Shown: piece by piece, positions 24,801 to 37,650 of the stretch
How positions within the stretch are numbered: the first letter of the stretch is position 1
Layout: the number at the start of each line of letters is the position of its first letter
Assembly: GCA_013350335.1 (NCBI GenBank)
Contig: CM023541.1
Span: forward strand, 64,173,413-64,237,412
Length of the DNA stretch: 64,000 bases
From: Chimonanthus salicifolius
Taxonomy: Eukaryota; Streptophyta; Magnoliopsida; Laurales; Calycanthaceae
Direction of reading: 5' to 3'
The notes under the pieces: model-generated
What the model saw: only the letters and a program-made list of their open reading frames with translations
What the model was told of the DNA's origin: nothing
Database searches by the model: none
Program-made: the position numbers and the translations under genes

Positions 24801-25072
24801 AGGTCCACAACATGACCCAGCCCAGATCTGAGCCGTGGAATGCACTGCTTGAGAACGATTTTGGCAGCAACGACGGATTCTCTGAATTCTCTTGGGCTTC
24901 CGTATTGCTGGAATCCGGCCCACTTCAGAGCAACGAGTTTCAAAATTGCTTGAGTGGCCAGCTGCAAGAATCCAACGGTGGATACTTGGATATGCAGACG
25001 TGGCACGGGCAATTGGATTTTGACACGTGGGCACGGCTATTGGAGTATGAAGATGATAGTGTATTCTTTTAA
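21900..25072 (+). CDS. R2R3-MYB transcription factor, bHLH-interacting type
   Basis: Exons 21900-22038, 23491-23620 and 24568-25072 give 774 nt and 257 residues. The intron positions and phases (1 and 2) are the canonical R2R3-MYB pattern. R2 has tryptophans W19, W39 and W59; R3 has I72, W91 and W110. Residues 78-97 match the bHLH-binding signature [DE]Lx2[RK]x3Lx6Lx3R exactly (D78, L79, R82, L86, L93, R97), as in the TT2/C1, MYB5 and WER/GL1 clades. Such factors act in the nucleus with bHLH and WD40 partners in flavonoid or epidermal-cell programmes. The C-terminal half (about 140 residues) is acidic and ends near [14 protein letters not shown] cannot assign it to a named subgroup. Intron 1 opens with a CT microsatellite. 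No frame damage is seen. Confidence 0.93.
22478..22512. repeat. Short TCGAATCTTC tandem repeat in MYB intron 1
   Basis: Three to four head-to-tail copies of tcgaatcttc/tcgaatcttt. Too short to suggest function. Confidence 0.6.
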
Positions 25073-27784
25073 TTGTGTCGTAGGTTTAGTTTACCAACTA
25101 TCAAGTGTTTTTATTATTTATACTAAATTAAACAATACCCTTGCTTGTAGGGGAGGGATGCCTTCACTTTTGAGTTTTGAAGCATGTAGTAGGGCCGCTG
25201 TAGGACATATATACACGGATGAATTCTAATTATGAGGTTACAAATTACTTAGTAATGTTAAGTTAGTGTTGTTCAAATATCAACAATTACTGCATAGCCT
25301 AAATTCCGAAAAACAAATAGTTAAGAGAGTTTTTTAAAAGATAAATATGAGTCTGAGTGAGAAATTGACAAGTGGGTAGACCAGACCACACACAATAAGG
25401 AACACATGTCTGTTTGACTTAAATTTACAAAGAAAAACAGAAAAGGTAATTGTGAATTACTAGTACTTAATAAAATAATAGTATATCACCTAAATTAGGC
25501 AACCTGGGGTTTGGGATTAAATTTTTTTGATTAAGGAACCCATTTTATCCGGTGTTGGTCCTCCACTCCTCCGCCCAAGAAAATCGAGCATGGGAAGAAG
25601 TGGAATATCTTTGCTCTTCTTGATTCACGTGATGACATAAGACATTCTTTGCTTCAACTTCGAAATGAAATTAATTTCTTATCATCATTTTCACAACGTG
25701 ATGCTTAAATTTAATATATTTAATAAACGTAATGGTGTCAACCAAAACAACCTTTGTTCATATCTGAGAAAAAATAGGAACAAATCCTCCATATGTCAAC
25801 CAAATGCTCGACAGACAGAGTCACTTCCTCAATGCCAGTCTTACATTTTTAAATGACTTGGAATTTATGTTTCCATGATGTGATTGTGGATGTACTTAAA
25901 AGATATGAAATTCATTTAAACTTTTTTTTTTTTTTTAATTCAAGGGAACAATATGCAAATATCGTGAAGATATTGAGTTAATTTTTTCAAAATTGGATCA
26001 AAACAAATATATCCAAAATTTCAGATATATCTGCAATAAGTTTTCTTAGCAAAACTAAAACTACAGACTCAGAATAAATGAAAATGGCCAAAATATCAGC
26101 AAAAATGGGTCCATTAAGTGTCAGATATTTTAGATAACATCGATTTTTTTAAATATTTTGAAGTTTTTTTTATCACTTTAAGTTTTTTTAAAATCACTAA
26201 AAAAATTCTTTAAAAATCGACTGAGATGTTTTTTAGTGGATCACGTACATGAATAAAGATATTTCTAAACCTAAATATGCATGGTATTTTTATTTTCTCT
26301 TTTTGATAAAAGAAAGTAGTAGAAGACATCTTCTTCTTTTTTAAATAAAAAATAAAAAAGTGTCATTTTTAATCTCCAGTTTTAAATTTGATTATTGAAT
26401 CAGGTGACTCAGTTCATTATTTTTTAATAATTTTCAATTTTACTCAGTGGTTTTTTTTAAAAAAAAAATTAAGCAATGATTTGAAATTTTGAACTGAAAA
26501 TGAGAAAAATAAAGAAGAAAATAGAACGTTTGTCAGTTTTTGCAACTCTAAGTTGGAGAAGTTGGAATTTGAGACTTTGGGCAGTCAGGCATAGAAAAAG
26601 TTGACCAGTCAAAGCTCGTTTTTGGCAGGTGACATTTGTGTTGTAATTTGTAATTTGTAGCTTAGGACGTGGACAATGCCATTTCTGTCCTTTTCTCTCA
26701 CGGATTTACTAAAAAAGGGCAGGTGGTCAATAAACATTTTTTTTAAAAAAAAGGCTAACTAATTCTAAAAATAATAATATTAAAAAAAAGACAAGAACCA
26801 TAGGCCTTTACACTAACAATTTATATTTTATAAAGATTAAGTGGGCCACAACCAACATAAAAAAGGGGAAAATTGAATGGCCAAGTGTCTAAGAAGCAAT
26901 CACATGATCAGTGGTTTGGTTCAGGCCACAACCAACAGAAAAAAGGGGAAATTGAACTCTTGTTCCTAGCTCTTTTCTCTCATGAATTCTTAGCATTCCA
27001 CATAGTCAAAAAGTGTTGGGGAAATGCCGACGAGTCTCGTATTAAAAGTAAGGTTATTCCACTTAACAAGTTAGTTGTTTGAACTGAATTCCAAAATTGC
27101 AAACTTGACTTGTATAATTGTTTGCTCCTTCAAATTTGTGGATTAAAAAGAGTTGGGGATTGGAAAGTTGATATTCCTTAAATTGCTCTTTTCACTCTAC
27201 TCACTTGGTGTGGAAATTTCAATGTTGTTGCAACTGCAATGCAATGAAATGAAATCCTGGTGCTCCATGACCCATGAAACTCCCACAAAAGGAAATTATT
27301 AAGCTTAAAAGTTTCTTGCTTCTTGCCTTCCAATCCCTGGCCCTGGATCCTTCTGGTAGCCAGAGATCCGTATCTCTTAAGTTACTCTACTCTACTGTCA
27401 TATCTAAAAACATATAAACTCATCCTCATACATATTCCATTCTACATCTTTAAATATAAAAGTAAATTGCTACTGTATAAATAAATGAAATGAACTATTA
27501 GGTAAAAAAAAGGTTTAAGTTTTCCACTTTTCCTTCCAACAATGCTTGAAAAAAGCTCTCCACAAAATTAGAGAAACATTTGTTTATTTACCAGTGTGAG
27601 AATTTTAAAACTACTCTCATGTAATTATAATTATTTAAATGGAATAAAATAGGTATTTGAAGTAAAGGTTTTATTAATTAATTATTTTATTTTAAATCAA
27701 GTAGAGAAAAATATTTAACCAATTTTTACTTTTTTTGAATTTACAGTGTGAGAAACTGTAAGATATCCAATGTAAAATCCCCAC
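25073..27784. other. 3' flank of MYB and intergenic DNA
   Basis: No gene recognised. A direct repeat of about 36 bp (gccacaaccaaca, then aaaaaaggggaaa...ttgaa) occurs at about 26844-26880 and 26925-26960. Poly-T and poly-A runs are frequent. Confidence 0.45.
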
Positions 27785-27876
27785 AGGTGAGTCCACTACC
27801 CCTATAGCACATCAAGGTTAGACCATACGGGCTCGAACCCGCAACCTCCCGAGTCCACTACCCCTAGGGCACACAA
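27785..27876 (-). mobile_element. tRNA-derived SINE-like fragment
   Basis: On the minus strand, 27839-27829 reads GGTTCGAGCCC, an excellent RNA polymerase III B box. About 16 bases upstream of it, 27871-27855 reads TGCCCTAGGGGTAGTGG, resembling a tRNA A box. The A-box-like block recurs at 27811-27791, so the unit may be a partial dimer with a 61-bp period. No cloverleaf can be folded, so this is a SINE head or tRNA relic and not a tRNA gene. Confidence 0.45.
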
Positions 27877-28698
27877 CATTATCAAATTCCTCTTATGTTT
27901 GACAATAATAAGAAAACAAATGCTAAAATCACTTTTGTTTATTGTAAAAATAAATTCTATAATTGTTTGAAAATTTCACTCCAATATTTACATCGGATCC
28001 CAGATCAACTAAAACTTTGACACTCATTTAAATCCAGCTCCGACTTAATTCTAAATTAAATGACATACGACAAAAGAATACAAGATAAAAGAAATTAACT
28101 CCCATCATAATATGTTTTTCCCTGACTTAAATTGAAATCATTAAACTGAAGACCAACATCTTTCTTCTACTCATTTCATTTTTAATCTTCACTGAACACT
28201 ACTACACTACAATATAACCAAGTGCCATCTAAAGCTTCAACCCTTTATTCGCTTCTGGTTCAAATTATCATAGAACACAAACTCCGAGATTGAAATATTG
28301 GCAAAAGCTGATTTCCACCAATTACTTCAACCTCCTATTTCGACCGAATTTCAACGCAAATTACAAATTTGTGTTATGTCGGTACTTTTACCCAAATTTC
28401 TAGTGACATTTAAAATACAAACCCCAAACCAACCATCACAGATCCTGTATCACAACAATCATGGTTTTCAACAAAAACATATTATATATCAGGAAAGTGG
28501 CACACGACAAGCAACATTTCGCCCGCATAAGTTTGTAGGCAAACAAAAGTAAGAAAATATAGCCAGTAATTAATTGTTGCGTATTAGCAGTAAACCATAG
28601 CAGTTGAAAGAAAGCTCACACCAATACATACATCATAAACACAGAGAGCGACCAAAGGGAGGGAGAGGGAGAGGGAGAGGGAGTGATCTAAGATGGCT

Positions 28699-31600
28699 TC
28701 AGCCCACAACCTTCCTGGAAAAACTCGTAGCAGATGCTGCTTCATGAGATCGGACAAGGCAATCTGAGTGGCCATGCCATCCCCCCGCTTTCATAGGAGG
28801 TGGTCTTATCAATGGCCGACTTGTGCCTACACTCATTCGTCCTAACTTCTCAGCTGTATCTGAGACTACTCGGCGTGTAACACAAACTGTCAATAAAAAA
28901 TAATATTAATTCAGCACATACATCATCCTATAAAACTCAAATCAAAACCATGACCGACCACCTCTATTTTAGACAATCAATACTGAAATGGTTCAGTCAA
29001 CAAAATCACATTCATCAGTGCATGTCAAGTACATCACCCAATACAATTGTCTGCATATTTTATCCAATTTCTCATTTCAATATGCAAAATCTCGTATCAA
29101 CCGTCATTTTAGATATCAGTGGAATTTATCTGGGTCAGAAGAAGATTTCAAAACCATCTTCTGTGACAGGGATTATATGGAAAGAATTATAAGGCAAACA
29201 AACACTATTAGTCTAAAAGCATATGCCACTGGCAACTTCATGTTCAGAGAAAACATATAGGGCTTTTCTTTTAAGATAATATGGCATTTATTTAAAAGAA
29301 ATGGAAAATCATGAGAAATGAAAGGTAAGGAAGCCTCTAAAAAAGGCCACACATCAGGACAATTCAAAATGCTGTCGAAAATAGTGGAGAGAGATTTTGG
29401 AAACGTATAGTACTCTATTTTAAGCACCCACTAATAGATACAGCAATTTTTCTAACATTTTTTTTTTAAGAAGATTTTCCGAGTCTCTTTCAGTGGGATA
29501 GACACAAAAAACATAAATGTAGTTGTAGCACAATTTGAAGACAACTTCAGATAACACCTAGGTATCACTGACAAGTGCATACGAATAGCCATAACTAATC
29601 CATTTTACCTGGGCTATTTCTTGCTGGTGGTCGGTATCTTGGATGTTTGGCACCGCCATTCACCAACTTATCATTTTTACTGGAATCCTGTATTGTTATT
29701 TTCAAGACAAAGTAGTAGATTGAGAAAGCAGGAACACCATAAATCAAGGAAAATTTTGAATTCAGTAGGAAAGAGTCTCCACCTGACAATCCATTTCCAG
29801 CTTTCTATGCACTCCTGTAAGAAATTAAGATCCATTAGGGAATTGGACAGCATAACTCCAAGAATCTAAGCATAAAATTCTAAAAACTGTTCGGATAAAG
29901 GTGATTGACAATACATGGATATCAAATTCTAAAAACAGTTAAAACACCACTGCCTTTCTGTAAATGACCATCCCAGTCAAATCACCTGGACGTAAAGAAG
30001 CATTCATCTTTGCAGATGGTAAGTTGGTTGCAGGTTTCACACTTGACAGAGTCCCAGAATATCTTCTAGAACTTCTGTGTTCCATAACTTCTTTCTTTAC
30101 AGCTGAAAATTGGAAAAATAGCATCATGTTAACAACAAATGCCAGAATATTTTACTGACAGAGAACAGTTGACTAAACATAAATGTAAAGTGATTTAAAC
30201 ACAGACCAGATGGAGGGGTTCTAGGGGATGCTGCTCTCAAGCGAAGTGATGGCGGAATATAGAAACAGGGCTGCAACATTAATGGAATATACCTTAAATT
30301 GAATGGCGGAATATAGAAACAGGGCTGCAACATTAATGGAATATACCTTAAATTGAATGAAACAGAAGTAAACGGACTTGCTTTTAAGTGATAAGACATC
30401 AATGTGGGTCTTAGTAGAAAATTGGCACCTGGAAAAAGGGATGCTGAAGGGCCTCTGCAGCTGTTGGACGCTTGTTGGGATCCCATAAACAGAGTGACTA
30501 CAAAAACACAGACCAAAATTTAAAACTCTGAAGTGAATAACATTAGACTTCTTTAGTTAACCTGTGTTTTAAAACTACTCCACCTTAAAGGTCAAATAAT
30601 TAGTAACCCCAAATGTAGCTGACAACACTGGAAGACTGCTTGGCACCAGGTAAGCAACTTAGACCAGGCCTAACCCGAGCCCAAATGAAAACCAAGATAT
30701 AAGGCCACAACTAAAATTTGGAAAGTTGGGCCCAGAACATGAAAGCCCGTGTTTGGGCATGAAAGACTGAATTTGAGCCATAACTTATAAAATTTGATTT
30801 CCCTTAATCAAACAGCATTACATATAAGATTCATTTAATATTTTTATATTTTTATACAATACAAGAAATTTCATTTGAGGCCCAAAGAAGCCCAAGACCG
30901 AATAAGCCCACATATACATTTCGGACTTCAAATCGGACTCAGTTCCTACAAAAACAATTTGGGCCGTGCTCAGTCAAATTCAGGTTAACTTAGGCCTGGG
31001 CTTAGATCCTTTAACTGCATTTTGGGTCCATGCTCTAGTAGAACCCAAAACCCAGCCAGGAAAGCCCGAGTTGCAGCCCTAACCACAACATCAACTCATC
31101 TCGCATGACAGTATAAAATTTGGCAGACATAATGTTAGGTAGAAATAACAGATGAACAATGCTGTCCCTATAAACTTTGCCATCCCTCAAAACAGCACAT
31201 AAAGAGGGTAAACAAAAAAAAAGGAAAAAAAATTGCAATATGTTCGTGAAATTGTACTCACAGAGATAAGACTAATAGCATCCTCACTGACTGATGGTAT
31301 CAGAGATGAAAGATGGACACCAGTGAGCTGCAGAAAAAAGTAATAAACAATCAACTCAGTCTCACTAAAGATGTTCAACATCTACTAGATGTCCATTCCA
31401 ACCAATTATGTGGCTTCTATGTGAGGTGCCAAAAGGTGAAATAAGTGAAAATATTGAAAGTTGACAGGCTAGGATCTCAGTTACTAAGATATTTGAGAGA
31501 ATCTGAAAAAGAGTCATAAAGGGTAGCCTAAGACGAGAGGCAAATATATCAAACAATCAATTTGAGTTTATTCCTTGCATGTCAACAACAAAAAGTTATT

Positions 31601-34600
31601 TTTATTTTAAGACAACTTATAAAAACATTTAGAGAGAAAATGAAGAACCTTATATAACTTTTGTTGACTAAGAAAAAGCTTACGATAGAATATAAAGAAA
31701 CTAATTTAGAGAATTCTAAGAAATAACACATCCTCAACGGCTATATTGAGATTATTTAAGACATGTGCGAGGGTACAACCACTAATGTTAAGAACGTTCG
31801 TGATGAGATAGAGAACTTCCCAATTAGAATAGGACTATCAAATATCCGCTTTAAGCCCATACCTATTTGGGCTAATCATGGACGACTTAACATCAGAAAT
31901 CCAAGACAAAGTGCAATGGTGTATGTTTTTGCAGATGATATAGTATTAATTAGTGAAATGAAACTCCTCAATGCAAGAGTAGATTTGTGGAAGATAGTGT
32001 TGGGGTCAAATAGTTTGAAAGTTAGTAAAACTACAATCAAAAGGTTTGAAAATTAGTAAAACTAAAACAATATATATGAACTATAACTTTAGTGAGTTAG
32101 ATGATAGTAAGGGTAACCCAATAGAAATAGAAAATGACTTCATTGCATATTATAATAAGTTTAGATATTTGGGCTCTATAGTAAAATCTCAAAAACACTT
32201 TGACTTCGATATAATAAATAAGAAAGGAGCATGGTGGGCAAAATGTAGATAAGTTCGAACAGACTTGTACGATAAGAGTCCCCTTCGCCTAAAAGGACAA
32301 TTTTATAAAACAGTTTGCACGGAGCAAAGTGCCGGGTAATGAAAAAGGACTAAATAACAAAGTTGTGTATGTTAGGATAGAGTTAGAAACAAATAAATTA
32401 CAAACAAGTTTAAAGATAGCTCCAAGAGATGATAAATTGATAAAAACTCATTTGAGGTGGTTTGAATATGCGAGTAGAAGATCAACGCTCTAATGATCGA
32501 AGGCACTAGGAGGAGAGGGTGGCCACATATAGAGTCAATTGAAGAAGAAAAACTCATAAAGCTGACACAAATAGATGGGATATAAAGCCAACCACAGATA
32601 GATGGGATACTAGCAGATGATGATGATGATGATGATAATAATCATACAAAAATTACCCAAAAATTATACTTCAGGTACCAGCACTGAGTAATGATGCATA
32701 AAACACCTGATTGATCCATGGCTAGCTTCAATTCACCCAATGTATTATTCATGGGAAAAGGGTTTGCTTAAGTTTACCTGTGGGAATTGGTATTTGAGTG
32801 AATTTGCAAGTTTCAGTCCTTCAGCCCAAGAGTTCTGATTTGGGCTACCTATCACACTGCATATTTTGTAAATCTCGTCTGCTTCACTGCACCAGATCAG
32901 AAGCCACAATCAAGAAACAAGTGAAACACATATACATGGACACAGAGGTAAAATAATCAGTTGTTTTCACAAAATACCACTAGAAGGAGCTGTCAAGCTC
33001 TTTTATGTATAGATACATATCCCAAACTCTCATGTACCCTCAACGAATAGGGTATGTCTGAAATTGGAATACATCCCACTCTTATACTTGGTTGAATTTT
33101 TAAACTAAAAACCAAATCTGTTTGAGCCCTACAAAACCATAGAATTTTGGATGCCATATTTATGGCCACAATGAAGGATGGAGCTGAAATTTCGTTAACT
33201 GCTAATCTACTTAATGATCTTCATGTTCACTCACTTCCTGGGGATTAGCATGCATCAAGATAAGCCTCATAACGAAAAGGTCAGCCTTAATTTTGCAGGA
33301 GACTGGTCTGAACAGAAAATGACAATATAAGTAGGTCATCTGAAAACTGGAGTGCAATCGATAAATAAGCTCTTTCATGGATACCACATGGGGCCATTAT
33401 CCCTTTCCCATCTCACAGCCTAGTCTTCAGTGAATTGGATCCCAACCCCCAATAGGATCCTCATGTCCATATTAGATTAGAACTTAATAGAAGTGGACCA
33501 CTGTTTAGCACTGATGTTTAATGCCTCCAAATTCTAAACCTAAAACTATACCTAGACTAATCCAGCCAACCTGATTTTCTGGTTTAGGTCTTAGGATTTT
33601 CACTTATCCCTCATGCTGAAATAAATAATCTTTCAGTCTGTTAAGCATCTCAGCTAAGACCTCTAATCAATGATAAGTTCTTTATCATTGAGAGACACAT
33701 TGAAAACTTTCTGCTAAGACATACCACTTATTATAGAGAAAGTGGATAAAGAAATAAGAAACATTCATGAACACTTAACTAACAGTTAAAATAAATAATA
33801 ATAAAAAGGGACTTAATCAGACGAAAACCTTGAACCGGGAAAAAGAGGACGGAGAGTAAACAATTCGGCCATGATTGCACCCATTGCCCACATATCTGTA
33901 AATAAAAACAAGAAATGCATATGTTTGATCATTGTAGTGATCATTGATTATCATTATCAATACTAATATCCCTGTCAATCAAAAAAAAAAAAAAATTCTT
34001 GTTGCCTACTTACCAACTGCAGAGTCATACACCGAAGATTGAAGTAAAACTTCAGGAGCTCGATACCTTGTGTGCCCATCAATATATCAACATCATCATG
34101 AAAAGCAGAAAAACAAAAAAAAAAAAGGAAAAGAAGAAAAAAAAACCAAGAGTCGAATGATAAAGAGAAGCAGCTGTAACACGCACCAGCGAGTTGAGAC
34201 ATATTCTGTGTAAGGCGGCTGGGAGGAAATTTCACGAGCAAGGCCAAAATCAGCAACTTTGATTATGTCTTTAGTAACCAATAGATTCTCTGTTCACAAT
34301 GACAAGAGGAAGCCTGCTGAGATCAAGATACTAATAACCCTTACACCTGATGAATAATTTACACCAAGATATTTTCATATGCACAACTCCAAATTAGATG
34401 GTATATATATGTTTATTAAATTCAACGTGATTAATTTGCTAAGTGTTAGCCCCGTAACATTCAGATGACAAATACTGGTCACTTTAAAGATTGGCCATTA
34501 AACAAAAAGCTAATAAAGTACAAAAAAAATTGAAAGGTAATTAACCAGCTGAGTGGTTAAACCTAGTGGAATAATTACTACAAGAGGAAAGAAAAAGGAG

Positions 34601-35954
34601 AGATTATTTGACAAATATCTCAGTTATCATACAACCTTCTCAGCTAGTCTAAAATCACAATGCCACAATCTAATCTAAAATGTAAATCATAGCAATAGTA
34701 TGTCATTATTCCACTTTGCCCAACAAAAGCCTAAAGAAGTAACTAAATAGAAACGTGACGCAATGAGCTAAAATGGTTTAACATTGTTTCTCTTCCAAAT
34801 TTCCCATTTCATAAATTTAACCTACAAACTTTTGGATAATCTAAAATTTAACTTGACTAATGCATCCAAAAAGCCCCTAAAGTATGCTACATTCTTGACT
34901 ATGTGTACCCCTGTAATTGTGGTACTTCAATCCACACTGATTGCATTTACAAGTCATCTTTAGCTATCTATAATATGATGTGAAGTAATTGAGTTTAAAG
35001 GATGTATCTGACATGGAATAATGAACAATAAATGGACTTTCTAATTGAACTGCAATTTAAAACTCAGCCGAATAGAATTTATGCAATTGTATTTATTGAC
35101 ACACTATAATTATATGCTGAAGGTCAAAAGATGCCAGCACTCACAAAACTTTAGCACATGAAAAGAAAAGAACCAGAACAAATGCATGTTACTCACCTGG
35201 CTTGAGGTCACGATGGAAATATCCACGCTGGTGCATGTATGCAAGAGCTTGAAATATTTGAAAGCACCAGTTTCGGACTTCAGTCTCTGAAAAAAGTTTC
35301 CCTCTATCTTTCATAAGCTGGTATAAGTTGCATTCCTGAAACAGTACAAATGAGGACTCAAAATCAAACATTGTCAGATATTAAAATAATGACATAAGAA
35401 TGGCCACTTCATAACTTATCTGGACAAACATACCATATACTCAAATACAAAGTACAGGATGTCATTTTCTCTAATGACCTCTTTCAGCTTTACAATATTA
35501 GGATGGTTCATCTTTCGCAATGACTGCCAAAATAACAAACATCAGACTGTGAAGAACTTGGAATAAATGATTTACACGTGGGATAGGGGAGTGAGGGGAG
35601 ACCAATTACCTTTACTTCTCTAAGATTCATACACTCCTCCCATGAATAATATTTTCTCTTCATCTTCTTAATCGCAACCTGTCAAGCACAATCAGAAAAA
35701 TTTCAACAGAGACCCAAAAAGTTTGGTTTGCAATAAGTAATTGTAACTTTTTCCTTTGTTCGCTCAAAAGTGAGATGCATACAATTTCACCAGTCAGCTT
35801 ATATATTGCTCTCCAGACACTCCCAAAGGTCCCGTCGCCCACTTCCTTTATTATCTTATACCTGAAGTGGCCAAAAATTCAAATAAACGTTGTTAAATAC
35901 AGTGATTCTATATGTTCTTAACTGTGCACATAAAAATAACACTCACCGATCCAT
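28699..35954 (-). CDS. CDKF-4: CDKF-4-like (MAK/RCK-type) serine/threonine protein kinase
   Basis: Sixteen coding exons: 35947-35954, 35783-35861, 35610-35678, 35434-35523, 35197-35335, 34187-34289, 34014-34066, 33829-33895, 32778-32886, 31262-31327, 30429-30497, 30207-30270, 29986-30102, 29783-29814, 29609-29687 and 28699-28886. All are GT-AG and in phase: 1332 nt, 443 residues. The kinase domain opens MDRYK with glycine loop GDGTFGSV (11-18), catalytic lysine K33 (VAIKK), HRDLKPEN (123-130), DFG (142-144), a T-E-Y activation motif (156-158) and RAPE (165-168). The basic C-terminal tail contains [10 protein letters not shown] and ends SFSRKVVG, typical of the plant homologue of At4g19110. 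The tail and TEY motif place it in the MAK/ICK-related kinase group; substrates are unknown. Exon 12/13 junction carries a 54-bp duplication and intron 10/11 a LINE remnant. No frame damage. Confidence 0.93.
30249..30356 (-). repeat. 54-bp tandem duplication spanning a kinase splice acceptor
   Basis: Two head-to-tail 54-bp copies (30249-30302 and 30303-30356) appear identical by eye. Each carries the intron end 'ttaatgttgcag' and the first seven codons of the exon encoding PCFYIPP. Acceptors therefore sit at 30270 and 30324. Because 54 is a multiple of three and the extra copy has no stop codon, use of the upstream acceptor would add 18 residues in frame. Confidence 0.85.
31470..32640 (+). 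mobile_element. RTE-type LINE remnant in a kinase intron
   Basis: The plus strand shows a decayed reverse transcriptase across several frames: a tract equivalent to NQFGFMPGRSTT at about 31558, FVD-EKAYDRI (RT motif A) near 31660-31692, [20 protein letters not shown] near 31780, the catalytic FADDIVLI (motif C) at about 31929, then [16 protein letters not shown] and a [17 protein letters not shown]-terminal tract. Stops and indels are frequent. It ends in (GAT)n at about 32613-32640, a typical RTE tail. It lies antisense to the kinase, between exons at 31327 and 32778. Confidence 0.8.
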
Positions 35955-36934
35955 TCTGATTGTCTGAAACAGAGAAGCTTTAAAAAAAAATTATGCTCTT
36001 CCTTATTCACGAAGAAAGGTGCAACGCAGGATATATATCTTTGACTCTTGAATGCTTCAAAATGGGAACTCTTGAATACACTATTAGCTTTGACTCACAG
36101 CATGCATCAGCACAGGATATTCACAGGTGGGCTTTAAACCCTTATTTATTGACCCCCTGAATCATAGCTACAATAACCTTGTCTATTATAGATGGAATGA
36201 TGAGTGTTATACTGCAGTACATATTGCCACTGGTCACACAATTACTAATAGAGATGCCTTGTAACTGGAAATATTCCGTATCTAATCAAGTCAACAGAAT
36301 TTCAGTAGCATCCAACTAGTGTCATCAAGAACAATGACTAGGGATAGGAAAGATACTAAGTCTGTATGGTACATGGTCCCACATCATACTAGCTGAGTAA
36401 ATGAAATCCTCATCTTTTATATCCTGTCATACCACACAAGATATTCTTGATTGAAGTCAAGCTCTCCAGACCTCATGCTGATCCTAAAGGAATACTGAGT
36501 TTGTAATGCACTGCCAAAGGACAGAGTGATAGATCAGACTCATAAAGAAACATCTATCAACAAGGACAAGATGGATAGGCAGCTCACTTGTAGCAGTGCA
36601 GTGATGATGCAACACAGATTTCAGAAAAGAAGTGCATCAGGCCTTCTGTGATGATCATCTACGAACAGCTGGTTGCTAAGTACAGTTGACAAAGGAAATG
36701 AGAAGAAATTCTCCAAGAAGAAACCGCCAGTCGAGGGCTTCCTGGAATGAGAAGACGTGATGCTGATAGCAAATTGACCAAAGGTTTGTTCGCTCCATAT
36801 CGTACGGAAGGTAGCTAAGTCCTCAAAAACACAGTGGGGCGTAACCTGGCAAAACATGGCAACATGACAAACTTTAAGATTGATCCCCACAGTTGGACCA
36901 TAAACAATAGTACTTGGGATACTAGATCTCATGA

Positions 36935-37650
36935 TACATTCACTAATAGTACAAATGAATATTCAATCTGAAAAATGAGAATAGAACGTGGGATCATAAT
37001 GACATCATACGGTCAGCAACAGTACAAATTGATATAAGTCTGAAACAACGATAGAACTTCAGATATTTAATGTCCAATATATGTTCATTAACAGTACAAA
37101 TGAATATTCAGTGTGAAATGACATGGTCTCCCAGCAACCGTCTCAAACACCAAAGCTAGACCACCAATATCATCATGGAATGCCAATATAGATTTGAATC
37201 TGAAATGAAATGGTCTCCCAGTAAACAACACATACCCCATAGCTAAACCACCACCATCAAATGCCAAAATTCCATTTCAACTATCTATCATGTCTTTCTT
37301 TATCCCTTCCCTCCATTATTTTTAGTAATCTACCTCTCCTCCTAGTGCTAGAGATTTGCAACCTTTCAACTCTACAAATTGGGGCCATATCCGGTCTTCT
37401 ACCTACAGAACACCCCAACCACCTTAGCCAGGATTCTCTCATCTTTTCATCTATTGGGATTATCTTTAAATTGTCTCTGATGTAATCATTTCTAACTCCA
37501 TCTTTTAAAGATAATCTATCCGCCAAATGTAAGATGTGCATCTATGTTACCCCAGAGGTAGATCAAAACAATAAAACTTGGGAAATCATTGTTCATGATG
37601 TGTTCACCAACAGTAAAATGAATATTCAATCTGAAATTGCATGATGTTTA
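36935..37650. repeat. Degenerate dispersed repeat units interrupted by a LINE remnant
   Basis: A motif like 'ttca(c/t)(t/c)aacagtacaaatgaatattcaatctgaaa' recurs near 36945, 37015, 37085, 37180 and again at about 37600, each with 'tggtctcccag' or similar downstream in some copies. The copy at 37600 is separated from the rest by the LINE segment, suggesting insertion into an existing array. Confidence 0.5.
37281..37560 (-). mobile_element. RTE-type LINE C-terminal remnant
   Basis: The minus strand encodes about 86 codons matching the C-terminus of RTE-clade LINE proteins: MHILHLADRLSLKDGVRND, then IDEKMRESWLRWLG, GRRPD and RRRGRLLK. This corresponds to the family's RMLRWMCG...KMRExRLRWFGHV...GRGRPKK order. 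No RT catalytic core is present, so the copy is 5'-truncated. Confidence 0.75.

Noticed and set aside
27829..27876. tRNA gene
   Set aside because: Only A- and B-box matches; no acceptor stem or anticodon arm can be formed.
36621..36932. 103-codon frame in the kinase 5'UTR intron
   Set aside because: No recognised domain, no splice context linking it to another exon, and it sits next to degenerate repeats.
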